Origin: Archilochus colubris
Lineage: Eukaryota; Chordata; Aves; Apodiformes; Trochilidae
Assembly: GCA_023079485.1 (NCBI GenBank)
Contig: CM041115.1
Span: 29,874,826 to 29,938,825 of the forward strand
DNA: 64,000 bases
Direction: 5' to 3'
The translations under genes and the position numbers were made by a program. Shown here piece after piece: positions 26,771 to 64,000 of the stretch (positions are counted from its first letter, which is position 1; every line of letters begins with the position of its first letter). Under the pieces are notes generated by a model that did not search any database, was not told the DNA's origin, and was given only the letters and a program-made list of their open reading frames with translations.

Positions 26771-27624
26771 TTCAAATCAATCCAGAATGAGTTCTCTCAA
26801 CTCTAGGCACGAGGCCAGCTATGTGCAGACGGAACTCAGCCAGTGTCCTTTGGGTTTGTGACACCACCCTGCCCAATTCTTTTCATCAGCAGGCTCATCC
26901 CTATTTGTGCTCCCACTCAGAGGCTGTGGCAGCAGATCCCTTGTTGTGGTGTGATGGCCTCATCTGCAGGCTCTGATTTCCAGATGCAATTGGAAGGGCC
27001 TGGTCCAGATAGTACTCGAGTGCCGAGCTGTGTCCCCAGGCCTACCCACTGGTTTTACTGCAGCTGTAACATAGCAGGTTCTGTGCCCAGCATGCCCACT
27101 TCAGACTCGAGATAAAGAGCAAAGTGTGCCAAAAGTGGTTAGTTCTCCCTGCTTTGCTGAAGCCTGTGGTAGCCAAGGTAGGCAGCTCATTCCCAGCAAT
27201 GTTTCTGAGGGGCGGCAGAGCCGTGCTGCACAGCTCACTTTTGGTTCAAGGGCTGCAGATTGTAGGAATTAGTCTGAGAGCATAATACATACATAACTAT
27301 TAAGTGAGGAAATAACTCTGATGACAAAAACAATGGGGAATTAATACTGTCCAAATCCTTATATAGCAGAATATAAATTTCACATTTTTCAGGGATTCTT
27401 TACCAATTGTACTCATTGCTTTTAAAATCAAAGTCATTGTGAGGGCAAGACTAGTCACTGAAATAGGCATGAATGGAATGAACTTTACTGAAGCAACAGG
27501 GATGTATGTGCTAGTGCCTAGATTATTTCACCTGTGTCTGTGTGCTAGAAATCTGCGAAGAGCTATAAGCCAGGGAACACTGCCTCATATGGTTATTTAT
27601 AATGCAGAGCTGAATTTTCTTTAC
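26771..27624. other. GC-richer noncoding stretch between CR1 copies
   Basis: From about 26790 to 27110 the base composition is richer in G and C than normal flanks, then returns to AT-rich. It could be divergent 5' CR1 sequence or an unrelated older repeat. I could not match it. No gene was seen. Confidence 0.4.
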
Positions 27625-27895
27625 TGTTCATAGAGTCACAGAATCATAGAATCATCTGGGTTGGAAGGAACCTCTGAGATCATCAAGTCTAACCCTTGAT
27701 CCACTACCGCTGCAGTTACCAGACCATGGCACTGAGTGCCACGTCCAGTCTCTTTTTAAATATCTCCAGGGACAGAGAATCCACTACTTCCCTGGGCAGC
27801 CCATTCCAGTGTTTTATCACCCTTTCACCACCACTCTCTGTGCCCGGCCCTCCAGCCAGTTCTTAACCCAGCGCAGAGTGCTCCTGTCCCAGGGC
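27625..27895 (-). mobile_element. CR1 LINE 3' end with internal deletion
   Basis: Positions 27637-27822 match the 3' end of the 23.4 kb CR1 closely (same subfamily by eye, roughly nine bases in ten). At about 27823-27830 the match jumps without a break to sequence equivalent to 24434-24493 in that element ('CTGGCCCTCCAGCCAGTTCTTAACCCAGC' in pieces). About 0.8 kb of the C-terminal ORF2 is therefore missing. The deletion joint lies at a shared CAC(C)ACTCTCT-like sequence. Confidence 0.88.
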
Positions 27896-28694
27896 ACCTT
27901 ACTTGCCCTGAAGGTCTTTCTGGTGAGAGTTTTAAAACTGCTAAAATGTAACTTAACTGGAGGGCCAGCTACATTGTATCATCTTGTGTGTGTTACACAG
28001 AGCTAATTTAACTTTTCAGACACTGTGACATTTGAGAAAACTTCTTTCACTGAGTATTGTAAGACAAATTGTGGTAACACGCTCCCTTTAAGGTCTGGAG
28101 CAGAACAGGTGGGAGTGATGGTGGCTCTCAAGCTGAACAGAAATCAATAAACCTGCTGCTGCAAAAAAGCACAACCACAATGCCAGCATCTTGAAGAGGA
28201 CAGGTAGATCCAAGACATGAAAAAACCCTTACACTTAGCTAAAGTACTGTGTCTAGTACCATCTAGAAAATCCAGAGGAAAATACAAAACCTGTATTCTA
28301 GAAATTCAAGAAAACATGGTCAAGCCTATGAAACAGAAGACTGAGGGCAATGTTTCAATATGCTGTGTATAGTTGGAAAGGGGATGCAATTTGGGGATTA
28401 ATATGTTCTATATGCTAATTCCTGGTAATACAAAAGCAGCGGGCTTGACCCAAAGTAATAGGGATATGAGTTTGAATATCATTAACATTATACGGACTTG
28501 GACAGTTTGCCAAGGGGCATTCTAGAACTAACATCATCAGAGAGCTCCTTAAGGGAGAATAACTTCTGGATATCCCCCAAATCCTCATCCCTCTGCTACT
28601 TCTTTTTCTCTGCCCATTTAGAAAAGGAAAACGCTCTCTCCTCATAAACCTTCAACTAATTCAGCACAACAAAAAACTAAGATGCCCCTTTAGA
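27896..28694. other. Noncoding stretch, nothing recognised
   Basis: Open frames are short and unremarkable. No repeat family was identified. Confidence 0.5.
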
Positions 28695-28925
28695 TGGGAT
28701 ATTCAAAAAAATGCTTCACCAAAAGAGTCAGTAGGCACTGGGACAGGCTGCCCAGCAAAGCAGTAGAGCCACCATCCCTGGAGGTGTTAAAAATTGTACG
28801 TAGATGTGATACTTAGGAACATGGTTTACTGGTGGACTTGGCAGTGTGCTATGTTAATGGTTGAAGCTGATGATCTTAAAAGGTCTTTTCCAACCAAATT
28901 GATTCCATGGTTCTATGATTCTTCA
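28695..28925 (+). mobile_element. CR1 LINE 3'-end fragment
   Basis: The + strand reads through CR1 3' landmarks: CACTGGGACAGGCTGCCCAG (about 28737), a CATCCCTGGAGGTGTTAAAA block, and TTGAAGCTGATGATCTTAAA with GGTCTTTTCCAACC. It ends in ATTCCATGGTTCTATGATTC. It lies about 340 bp upstream of the PRXL2C CpG island and opposite in orientation to the two CR1 copies before it. Confidence 0.9.
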
Positions 28926-29261
28926 GCTGCCTAGAGGTTTTCTTAAGATCTGTTCTGTTTACTTATTTCTGTGTGCACTTGATACACCCAAAGTCTCCAG
29001 CTCAATACACTGCCCAAGTCCCCTGCAATTCTGTGTTCACTTTGACAAGGAAACTAGGTCTGTTTTTTCTTATGCAGTGTCTCGACAGTTGCTCGAGAAC
29101 AGAATTATCTGCATCGCTCATAGTCTTCTGAAGTGCTGTGACCTTCTGCAGAGCAAACCCTGACCCTGTGACTGTATAATAAATTACACCACCGCCGCTG
29201 TTTGCACACCATTTCAAGGAGGCTGGGGTTGATTTGATTATGGTCAAATCGCATCCTGGCT

Positions 29262-29870
29262 AACGACGGGGTTCTGGCAGCAGATTTCTCTCCCTTGCTC
29301 CCTGACGGCGCTGAATTCATAGAACTCACCAACAACTCCCCCCTCAGCGGTCGGTGCTGACCCGACCCGACCCTGCGGCCCGCCCAGACCGGGCGCTTCC
29401 TCGCTGCCAAACAACCCCAAAGCTTTCCTCTCGGGCTCCGCCTCCCTCTTCCTCCCCCTTCTCGGCCGGCCGGGCGGGCCAGGGCCCGGACCGGGACCGG
29501 GGTCATGGAGGGGCCGCCGTCTCCCCCCGTCAGGCAGCAGGTGGGCAGAACGCGGGGCGGCGAGCAGAGGCCGGAGCAGGAGCCGGAGGAGCTGCGTGAG
29601 GCCGCCCGCTGCTTGGTGCTGGACGCGGACGGGAGGACCGTCCCCTTCAAGGCCCTGTATGGGGAGCAAAAAGCCATCGTGTTGTTCGTGCGGGTGAGAA
29701 GGGAGCGGCTGCCCGGCAGGGCTGGCTGGGCCATCCGGAGCACAGGCAGGCGCCTTGCCTGGAGCCCGAACTTGTCTGTGCAGCGGCGGTGGCCGGGGAG
29801 GAGGGAGGGGGCGAAGAGGAGGAGATTACAGAAGCTAGGCCGGAGCGCAGAGATAGGAAAATGTAACGCA
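29262..29870 (+). promoter_or_regulatory. PRXL2C: CpG island / promoter region of PRXL2C
   Basis: GC content and CpG density jump sharply here relative to the AT-rich flanks and fall again by about 29870. The island contains the PRXL2C first coding exon. A TATAATAAA string at 29175-29183 is the only TATA-like match upstream, but it lies outside the island. A TATA-less CpG-island promoter is more likely. The transcription start was not determined. Confidence 0.75.
29505..29693 (+). CDS. PRXL2C: PRXL2C coding exon 1
   Basis: Encodes residues 1-63, ending '...AIVLFVR'. The donor GTGAGA starts at 29694, phase 0. The N-terminal 35 residues are rich in Pro, Glu and Arg and poorly conserved; similarity to family members starts at 'LVLDADGRTVPFKALYG'. 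Confidence 0.95.
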
Positions 29871-32800
29871 GAACAGTTCTGTTTCTAAGATCCCTCGTTA
29901 TTTAGTGCAATGGTATGGTGTTTACCCGAAAAGGGGTAATTCCGTGTGTTTAAGGAAGCAAGCAAGCATTGTGTACCCTGATTTCCCAGGTGGCAAGCCA
30001 GCTCTCTCATTCCTAAAATATCCACAGATAAAAATATTAGCAAGGCCCAAAGCCCAGGGTCATTGTGCAAACTTGGAGTAAACCAAGATCCTGATCCAAA
30101 TTTTGGTGACAGTAAAGAAATTTAGCCTTTCCTGTTTCCAGTTCCTGATCGCCTCCAAAATTATTTGTGCCTGAAGTCAGAATCTGCTGCTTCATTGCTA
30201 TGCAATTATGTCTGTTTCTGACATGTCCAACTGGCTATGTTGCAGAATTTTTTATGTTACACTTGTAAGGAGTATGTAGAAGACCTGGCAAAAGTCCCCA
30301 GGGCATTTTTACAAGTAAGTACTCAGCCCTTAATATGTACATGAGGCTGCTGTAGTCGACTATACATATTACACCCTGCTGCTGGCTTGTGTGAGGCTTA
30401 AACATTCTAGGAACAAAACAAAACAAAACAAAACAAAAACAAAAGCAAACAAACAAACAAACAAAAACAAAACAAAAAATGCTCAGAAGAAAGTGCTGTC
30501 ATAGTTTGCTACAGTAGCCACACTGTACCTGCCTGGGCAGCTCAGGAGCGTCGTGGTTCCACTGCATGCTCTGTTGCAGTAGTGTTATATCTGTCTGCCT
30601 GAAAAGCTCTGTGCTGTTTTCTTTGCTGTGTTCAGAACAGCTAGACAACATCTGACAGGCATTTCTTTTGCTGTTATTAGTGCAGCTGTCTCTTCCTGAC
30701 TACTAATCAACTACCACCCTTTCCATTATGGCTGTTTGGTTGACTGATGGTTGCCCATGGGAAAAAACAAAATTGATCTGTACTAAAAATAGTCTCTTTT
30801 ACTAATGTTTTTTTTAAGCTGCATCAGTTGTGTGATCTGTTCTCGAGGCAGGTGCAAAAACAGCAGCAGCAAGAGAAAAAGGTGGACAAAGGTTGCTATG
30901 GATGAGTATTTGTTGCATGGTAGAAGATATCAGAGAGACAATGATCCCCTGATAAATGTGGATGGTTAATCTATCTCATCTAGGCTACTGATTGAAATTC
31001 TGTCATATTTTATTCCCAAGAGCAGCATAGCAAATGACAGACACTCAGTTTGTTACTGAAATGAAGCCTTAGATGACTAAGAACTTGGGGATGAAAAGGG
31101 GCAATTTCTTTGGCAGCTCCAATTCTCAAGGCAGATTTTTCTAAACTGCTCACTCAGTGTAATTCAGAATGACATTTTCTAAATTTGGCTACTCAAATAA
31201 ATGCAAAGGTAATCAAAACTATCCGTGCTTGAGGTTTTTTTTGTTGTTTTTTTGTTGCTGGGTTTTTTGTTTGTTTGTTGGTTGGTTGGTTTTTAATGTG
31301 AGTATTGTGGTTCTTTTCATAACAAGCAGAATGATTCTATACTAGAAGAACAAGTATAATGTCCTAATATTAAACCAACATCATATTTTTTACCTGTTTT
31401 ACTGACATCTAAATGAACATCAGTTTTGACCTCTATTCTAGACTCAGGCTTAATGTTGCACCTGCAAAAGATAGCAGTATATGTGGATACAAGCTATTTC
31501 TATTAATGAACATTGTTTTATGTAAAACACAGATTTATATGCACTGATATGTGCATCCTCCTTCTTTAGATGTATGTGCAGCTGAATGGAAGTTTTGAAT
31601 TTGCAAAATCTTATCAGGCTGCAATCAATTGCAGAAAAAATGATTCTACTACAGAAAAGGTTTACACCACTGTAACTTACAAGTTATCTTTAAAAGTAAT
31701 TTCTTCACTTAATAAATCAATGTAGTTGCAGATTGATGGGTGGCAGAAAAAAGTAGAGACACTAAATATACAAGTGTTGTTAATTTCAAATAATTTAACT
31801 TCAGTGCACTGTGCTCATTAACTCGGGACACCAGATTCTGCAAATGCTTTGCAACCCTGCAGAAACACCGATATCCTCTTCAGTGTTTCAATACCCATTT
31901 TCTGTTCTAGGAAGCAAATGTGAGGCTTATAGTTATTGGACAGTCATCTTATCATCATATCAAGGTAAATAAAGTAGTCATTAGATACATTGTACTCTCT
32001 ATTGTGTCTTAATGGTCTGCATTGAAAGATTTCCTTCTGTTTGTAAAGATGGTAATTGGCAGCCACAGAAAAAGAGGAGAGTATTCTTTTCCATGAAGCA
32101 ATTCTAATAATGGTACATGAATAAAGCAAGTAACTAAAACTTGCAGTTTAAAAACCACTGGGACTTGCTGAGGAAATATATTTTTAAAAAAATTATTATT
32201 ATTATTTCACTGGAAGCTAAAAAGCTGCTTAATTTTTTTTTGTCTTTAAATTAACATGACAAATCCACAGGTTTCCAAATTGGTGTCAGTGTGTCAGTAT
32301 TTTTCCTGCTGTCAGTAGGTCCTAACTAATTAGTTGTCTTAACCTTAAAAATAGTATTTTTATATGCATTTATTTTGCAGCCCTTCTGCAATTTAACTGG
32401 TTATATGCATGAAATGTATGTTGATCCACAAAGGGAAATTTATAAAATACTTGGCATGAAACGAGGTGAAGGTAATAACATATCAGGTAAGAATCATTTT
32501 CTCACCTTCTTTGGTCTTATACAGAACAAAAATGCCCTGATAAAATATTATGATCACAATATAAATAGGAAGGGAGTTGCCCACCAGCTTGTCTCTTGTA
32601 GGCTGTATTTTGTCAAAACACTTATAAGCAGAAAATTCTAGATTATTCATAGCAGCTTTTTAATTTTGTTGTTCTGCTTATATACTTTTGTATATCTGAG
32701 TGTTTTTAATTTTTTTTTTAGTGAGGAGCCCTCATGTGAAATCAAACATGCTCCTGGGAAGCATTAGGAGCATATGGAGAGCAATGACTGGCCCGGCTTT

Positions 32801-33538
32801 TGATTTTCAAGGAGACCCTGCCCAGCAGGGAGGAGCTTTGATTTTAGGTCCAGGTGAGCTTCTTTGTTTTGTGTGAATAGTTACTGTTTCCTCCTATAGC
32901 AGTTTGCTTTAACACTACCCCCTTGGCTGCTGTCCCTCTGGATCCCATGGTGATGGTCTTGTATTGAACTATGTGATTTTGCCAGCTGAAGTAACTTCTG
33001 GAAGTGTCATTCTGTAGTTCCATCTCCCAGAGAGGTAGTACAAAGTTTGGAGGGGTTTTTCTGACATCATGATGTTAACCTACATTCTGCTTTCACATTC
33101 GATATGAGGCACATAATGCACTTTTAGTAGAGGCATAATGCATGAAGGGGGGCTGCAACATGACAGTCATCTCACTGAATCATTAGAAAACATCATGCTA
33201 GAGCAGATTTAATTCAATTAAACGCTTCTGTAACTTCATTAAGGAAGATCTATGCAATTGTTTAAAATGTAGCATGTTGTGCAATCTATAGGGCTAGTAC
33301 ACATTTGTACAAGAAGTAGAAAAAGACTCAGAATGCTTCTTTGATTTGGTTATGACTTTGAATAAATAAGTGTTTTCTTGAACAATTTACATGTTCTCAT
33401 TCTATTCCAGGCAATAAAGTTCATTTTCTGCACCTTGATAAAAACAGACTGGATCATGTTCCCATTAACAGAGTTTTGCAGCTTGCAGGAGTTAAAACAG
33501 TGAATTTCACAAACAGTCCTGAGATTATTGACATATGA
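29505..33538 (+). CDS. PRXL2C: PRXL2C (AAED1), peroxiredoxin-like 2C, complete six-exon CDS
   Basis: The gene is a join of 29505-29693, 30246-30314, 31911-31964, 32381-32486, 32722-32853 and 33411-33538. All introns are GT-AG and the frame is continuous for 225 residues plus TGA, against 226 in human AAED1 as I recall it. The product is a thioredoxin-fold protein of the AhpC/TSA, SelU-like family. Human work links it to ERK/AKT signalling, HIF1A and glycolysis; its biochemical reaction is not settled. Visible features are a variable N-terminus (residues 1-35), 'LFVR' beta strand, a CYTC redox-type motif at residues 67-70, 'LIVIGQSSYHHI', 'YVDPQREIYK', 'DFQGDPAQQGGALILGPG' and 'FLHLDKNRLDH'. 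The start is the first ATG in the CpG island with G at -3 and G at +4. It lies upstream of CDC14B in the same orientation, as in human. Confidence 0.97.
30246..30314 (+). CDS. PRXL2C: PRXL2C coding exon 2 (CxxC motif)
   Basis: Twenty-three codons between a TTGCAG acceptor and GTAAGT donor. It carries both cysteines of the CYTC motif, TGT at 30255-30257 and 30264-30266. Too short to stand out as an open frame, but the match to the family ('CKEYVEDLAK') is clear. Confidence 0.96.
30412..30479 (+). repeat. (AAAAC)n / (AAAC)n simple repeat in PRXL2C intron 2
   Basis: About 68 bases of pentamer AAAAC units grading into tetramer AAAC units. It is low-complexity and lies about 100 bp after exon 2. 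Confidence 0.9.
31234..31294 (+). repeat. T/G-rich low-complexity tract in PRXL2C intron 2
   Basis: T runs broken by single G, grading into TTTG and TTGG tetramers. The strand composition is opposite to the A/C tract earlier in the same intron, so the two could pair weakly in the pre-mRNA. Confidence 0.75.
31911..31964 (+). CDS. PRXL2C: PRXL2C coding exon 3
   Basis: Eighteen codons, 'EANVRLIVIGQSSYHHIK', between a TTCTAG acceptor and GTAAAT donor. It encodes the central beta strand of the thioredoxin fold. Confidence 0.96.
32381..32486 (+). CDS. PRXL2C: PRXL2C coding exon 4
   Basis: Starts 'PFCNLTGYMHEMYVD' after TTTGCAG and ends one base into a codon before GTAAGA. 'YVDPQREIYKILGMKRGE' is strongly family-like. 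Confidence 0.96.
32722..32853 (+). CDS. PRXL2C: PRXL2C coding exon 5
   Basis: Acceptor is a long T tract then TTAG at 32718-32721. The exon encodes 'RSPHVKSNMLLGSIRSIW' and 'FDFQGDPAQQGGALIL', then a split Gly codon before GTGAGC. Confidence 0.96.
33411..33538 (+). CDS. PRXL2C: PRXL2C coding exon 6 and stop
   Basis: Follows a TATTCCAG acceptor. Encodes the last 41 residues, including 'NRLDHVPINRVLQLAGV' and 'VNFTNSP', and ends at TGA 33536-33538. Confidence 0.96.
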
Positions 33539-34080
33539 CACTGGCACAGTATATACATTTTTTTACTTGTGTTCTACAAGAGCACTTCTTCAGTGAATTC
33601 CCACCTGCATGGGTACTGTTGTGTCTTTATGGGACATATGAAACCCTATCTAGAAAATCAGACCACAGAACAAACTGCCTGGCACTGAAGGTGGTCACAA
33701 AAGTGCTGTTTCCATAGCATATAAGATAGCAAAGACTAAAATGCAGTTAAGGCTCAGTGCAAAAAATCCTGTAGTTTATTACCTCCTCATAAAAAAAAAA
33801 GCTGCTAGTATATTTTAAACAAATCTTTGTTGAAGATTAACTAAACTAAAAAATCTGGTTTTAGCCAGGAAGAATTTGAGATTCTTGCCTTCAGCAGATC
33901 ACATTGGCTTTCAATCCAAAACTTGTTAGCAATATTTTAAAGCTTCTATCACTGTGTGACAATCTTGTATTAAAATATACCTTGAAAAATTGCAATTTCA
34001 AACACTGGACCCATCTGGAACTGGCAGATATTATGAAATACATTTTATAGTTTTAAATAAATATTTTTAAAATGTCAACC
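33539..34080 (+). other. PRXL2C: PRXL2C 3' UTR (inferred)
   Basis: AT-rich sequence from the stop codon to just past the first canonical AATAAA. Extent is inferred from that signal only. Confidence 0.6.
34056..34061 (+). terminator. PRXL2C: Poly(A) signal AATAAA, PRXL2C
   Basis: The canonical hexamer lies about 520 bases after the stop codon. A TG-rich stretch at 34080-34110 with a repeated 'TGTCTGCAATT' follows, suitable as a downstream element. Confidence 0.65.
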
Positions 34081-36399
34081 ATTGTCTGCAATTGCATTGT
34101 CTGCAATTCTTTTGCTTCATATGAAAAGGCGGCTCTGAAAGACAGGGAGAGGTGTGTCTTAAACCTATTTTTTATCAGATTGTCAGTTTTGGAGTAGGCT
34201 GTAGTCAGTTACTTGGTGTCCTATGAAGATTTGCAGCAAAATATTCTTGTGTGCATGCATTTACTTTCTCTCAGAGCAAGAGGTGTCTTAAAAAATATCC
34301 TTAGTTATTTTGTCCTAGACCACCGAGCTTTTTGTTTGTGTTTGTCACAGATGACAGCAGCATCTTGGTTTGCAGTTCTGTCAGATTTCATATTATCTGT
34401 TTTTCAAGAATGTTTTTGTTCAGAATCTATTGCTTTCATTAAAGCCGATGTTCCTTCTTTCATCCATCAACCATTTCTTGTTAGAAATTTGAAAATAAGA
34501 TTGCCCAGGATTTAAGGAGGAGTCTCTCCTGGTCTGTAGTCTCTCATCTTTGTCCTTCACTGTAAAATGCTGCCATTCACTTGTATTTCACCTGCAATTT
34601 CTCTCCTCTTTTAAGCCTTAACACTAATGCAATTGTAAAATGGTATTCTGTGAAGAGGTTTGTCCCTGCATACAGTAAGGTCAGTGGCAGGCATAGAGCA
34701 AACTCAAGAGAGCTCTACACCATTACGAGTATATGAAATTAAGTGTAGTGTTGCTTGACAAAAAAATTAAAGGCTTGCTTAAGAAACATAATGATACCGA
34801 GCAGAGTAATTCCATTAAATGTACTATGCCCTAGTACCTAATTCATTACATTCACGTTTTGATACGGTGTGTTTAGAAGGATATTATTAATGTAAAAATG
34901 CTGTGCTAAGTTCCATGATTTGACTAAACAGGGCTTGGCATAGGACTGAAGCAGCTGTGTGCAGACTCAGAACCTGCATGATTTTAGGGCTGGCCAGAAG
35001 CTTCCTCAGAACTTGGCATAACAGACTGAGACTAACAGCTGGAGCTCCAAGATAAGTGAAGTCAGATTTTCGTGACCACTGCCCCTTCAAATAAGGAGAT
35101 GGTCTCTCCCTTCTTCCAGAGTTCCCTCCCTCCAGAGCTCACCAATATTTTTTGCGTAGGTCAGGAATTCTGCAATGCAGCTGCCTCTGTGTTACTTAAA
35201 TCACAGTAGAAAGCAAGCTAGGAAATTGTTCTTAGAAAACCGGTCTTACGTTTGTAAAAAATACAAGAAAGGCAGAAAAATTATTTCCAAAGAGAAAGAC
35301 TCATAAATATTCAATTTATTTGTGGTCCTTCCTCTCTGCTTCATTCACCTCATCATCACTCTCAAAGACACTGGCTCCAGTTCCACTTTTTGTTTGTAAT
35401 CATTTCACTTTCATGTTATTGATGTTTTTGATTTTAAAGGGAGTGTTTGGCTGCTTGTTTTGCATTCAGTACAATTAAAACAATACATAATGGGAATTAA
35501 TCTATTACTGCTTTTAAAATACATTAAATAAAGCTAACAGTAGCTTAAAAAGCTGTGGTCTCTTACAAGGGATGAACTGAATTAAATTGTAGCTTGACAG
35601 CTCTGTAGGTTGAAGTCATCCATCGTCACCGCGTCAATACTGACAGGGACTATACCACAGCTTCTGTGTTATTTCAGCAAAACCACTTTTTCAGAAAGAC
35701 TCACAAAATGCATGCAAACAAACAACAACCAAAAAAAGCAACTCAAAGAGGAGAATTCAGTTCAAGAACCATCCTGATTAAGGCATCAGCCCTGGATTTG
35801 TTACATGAAGATGGACTGTTGCATCTGACCAAGAGTTAGTTCAAGGGTTCCCTGCGAGACAATGGTTCGCACGTGCATAACAAATAGGAACAACGATGGC
35901 CACAGTCATCCAAGGGAGAAATGGTTTCCAAAGTGTCAGTGGAATTTTAGGACTCTGGTACTGTTTAGGAAAAGTATTTTTTTAAAGTTATGCGGTGAAA
36001 GGTGGAAATCAGTAGAAGATTACCACTGACTGGATGGTACTCAGCAGATGGAAGAACACTTCATCGAGGGCTTTTGTCACAGGCAATTATGACAGAGGTG
36101 GCGAGGGAATGGTTTTCAGAAGTTGTTGTAACTACTGGCTTGATACATTTCAACACATACTTAAAATAACGATGTGTTTTAAAGCATCAGCGTGTCTGAG
36201 GGGCAGACTCAGCCCAGCTACGTTAACTTTCCAAACGAATCCATCACTCTCAGCCCAAAAGGCGGCTGTGCGTCCTGGACTGGTTTCAATCGGCCTTACA
36301 CAATGTGCCCTTGGGACCCGCTTTTGGTACGCGTCGTGAGAGGCACTTGAAAAGCTGAGGCGCCTCCAGAAACTCAGCTGCGAACACTCATTCCCACCG
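34081..36399. other. Intergenic spacer between PRXL2C and CDC14B
   Basis: About 2.3 kb with no exon or large repeat seen. It is AT-rich until about 36000, where GC content starts to climb toward the CDC14B island. Frames such as 34213-34515 have no family resemblance. Confidence 0.55.
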
Positions 36400-36697
36400 A
36401 CGGCAGCTCTACGCTGCCGGCCCGAACACGGGAGCGGAACCACTCGGGGTCCGGAACCGTCGCGCCCTCAGGGTTGCCGTTTTGGACACGCCGTGACCAC
36501 CCCTCTACCCCGCGAGAGAAATCCCGCGCCACGTCAGCAGTCCTCACCGCTGCGGGACGGGCAGGGGCGAGGTTCCGAGGGTCCGCCCCGAAGTGTCAGC
36601 GATGGACGGGCCACGCCGACCCGGCCCACCTGTTACAGCCACACTGTGACATCACCGTCCCCACCGCTCCGCGATGGTGACGCCACTCCATGCTGAC

Positions 36698-36704
36698 CCA
36701 ATCA
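36698..36704 (+). promoter_or_regulatory. CDC14B: CCAAT box (NF-Y type), CDC14B promoter
   Basis: CCAATCA, a good NF-Y core match, lies 219 bases upstream of the start codon inside the CpG island. A CRE-like octamer (TGACGCCA, 36678-36685) lies 12 bases before it. Confidence 0.45.
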
Positions 36705-36922
36705 CAGGCAGCGGCGCCGGGAGCGGCCGCCGGCTCGGGGCGGGAGGGGGTGTGTGGGGGGGGTAGGTCCATGGGGCGGTGGGAGGGGGCGGTGTCCGGG
36801 GAGACGCGTCAGCTGCAGCCGCGGGTCCCTCCCCTCCGTCGGCCCGAGCCCCGCGGGGAGCGGCGCGGCGGGGATGAGGCGGATGGCCTCGCACCCACCG
36901 TAGCGGCGCGGCCGCCTCCGCC

Positions 36923-63555
<26,633 letters not shown>

Positions 63556-64000
63556 GTCAGTAAAACAATATTTTTCATACTGCAGAAGTTTAGCTAAGAT
63601 TGCCCAGCAGAAAAAGAAGGCTTAGCAAGTTAGGATCCAATTATAGATTGGCCGTACACAATTACAGATGTGCAGTAGCATATTTTCTAATTGTTGACTA
63701 CTTTATTATGTGTTATGAATTGTAACAAAACTTACAGTTACAGCATCTCTGCAAGTCAACTGATAACTTACATAGTCAGCTAGTGAAGATCTTAAGGAAG
63801 AAATTAGAAGTTTTATTTAATCTTTCAGGACAGCCATTCACACCTCTAATCCTTAGGAGCTGTGTGATAGGTTTATTATGTGCCCCTCTGGTATTACATT
63901 TTAGACTGAATACAATCTTTGAAAGTGGTTTTGAATTAGTTAGTGATGCTTTTTAGGCATTTGCAGCATCTGCTAATGACTTTAGGTTTTGCCTTAGTAA
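63556..64000 (+). other. CDC14B: Start of CDC14B intron 6
   Basis: Follows the GTCAGT donor and runs off the end of the window. No exon or repeat seen. Confidence 0.75.

Noticed and set aside
23432..26861. Many + strand frames between 23.4 and 26.9 kb
   Set aside because: They are antisense shadows of the minus-strand CR1 ORF2 and ORF1.
29105..29743. 212-codon minus-strand frame over the PRXL2C promoter
   Set aside because: Same CpG-island effect; low-complexity product, antisense to the well-supported PRXL2C exon 1.
32375..32641. 88-codon frame as a stand-alone small gene
   Set aside because: It is PRXL2C exon 4 read through into its intron; the GTAAGA donor and the match to the family define the exon.
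34213..34515. 100-codon + strand frame after PRXL2C
   Set aside because: It lies downstream of the poly(A) signal, has no family match and no convincing start or splice context.

Overview
The window is vertebrate nuclear DNA, almost certainly from a bird. It is AT-rich with long introns and intergenic tracts, has two sharp CpG islands, and carries at least eight CR1 (chicken repeat 1) LINE fragments. Several of these keep the characteristic CR1 3' end built from short ATTCTATGATT-like repeats. I saw no bacterial gene, rRNA, tRNA, CRISPR array or prokaryotic operon.

Two protein-coding genes can be reconstructed exon by exon, both on the + strand. PRXL2C (AAED1), a thioredoxin-like/SelU-family protein, is complete: six coding exons between 29505 and 33538, all with GT-AG introns, giving 225 residues and a poly(A) signal at 34056. 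About 2.9 kb downstream of that signal, CDC14B (dual-specificity phosphatase) starts in a CpG island at 36923 and runs out of the window. Its first six coding exons (188 residues, the N-terminal non-catalytic domain) end at 63555, and the catalytic HCxxGxGR exon lies beyond position 64000. The order and orientation PRXL2C then CDC14B match the human 9q22 neighbourhood. In chicken this block is on the Z chromosome, so sex linkage is likely but not shown here.

Layout: 1-23.4 kb is gene-free, with decayed CR1 copies at 2.0-3.6, 15.7 and 16.7-17.5 kb and an unassigned repeat at 15.1-15.7 kb. From 23.4 to 26.8 kb lies a well-preserved minus-strand CR1. Its ORF2 (endonuclease plus reverse transcriptase) is broken by only two apparent frameshifts, and the tail of ORF1 with an SGNH-esterase DGLHL motif precedes it. 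From 27.6 to 28.9 kb there is an internally deleted CR1 and a short opposite-strand CR1 end. PRXL2C occupies 29.3-34.1 kb and CDC14B 36.4-64 kb. CDC14B introns hold a GGGAC repeat able to form a 25-bp hairpin, a 64-bp tandem duplication, a G-rich tract, a ~340-bp layered polypyrimidine microsatellite and an antisense CR1 of about 2.2 kb.

The two genes are neighbours but are not known to act together. I found no convincing undescribed system. The most useful leads are structural: repeat architecture, non-B DNA candidates, and details of the two genes.
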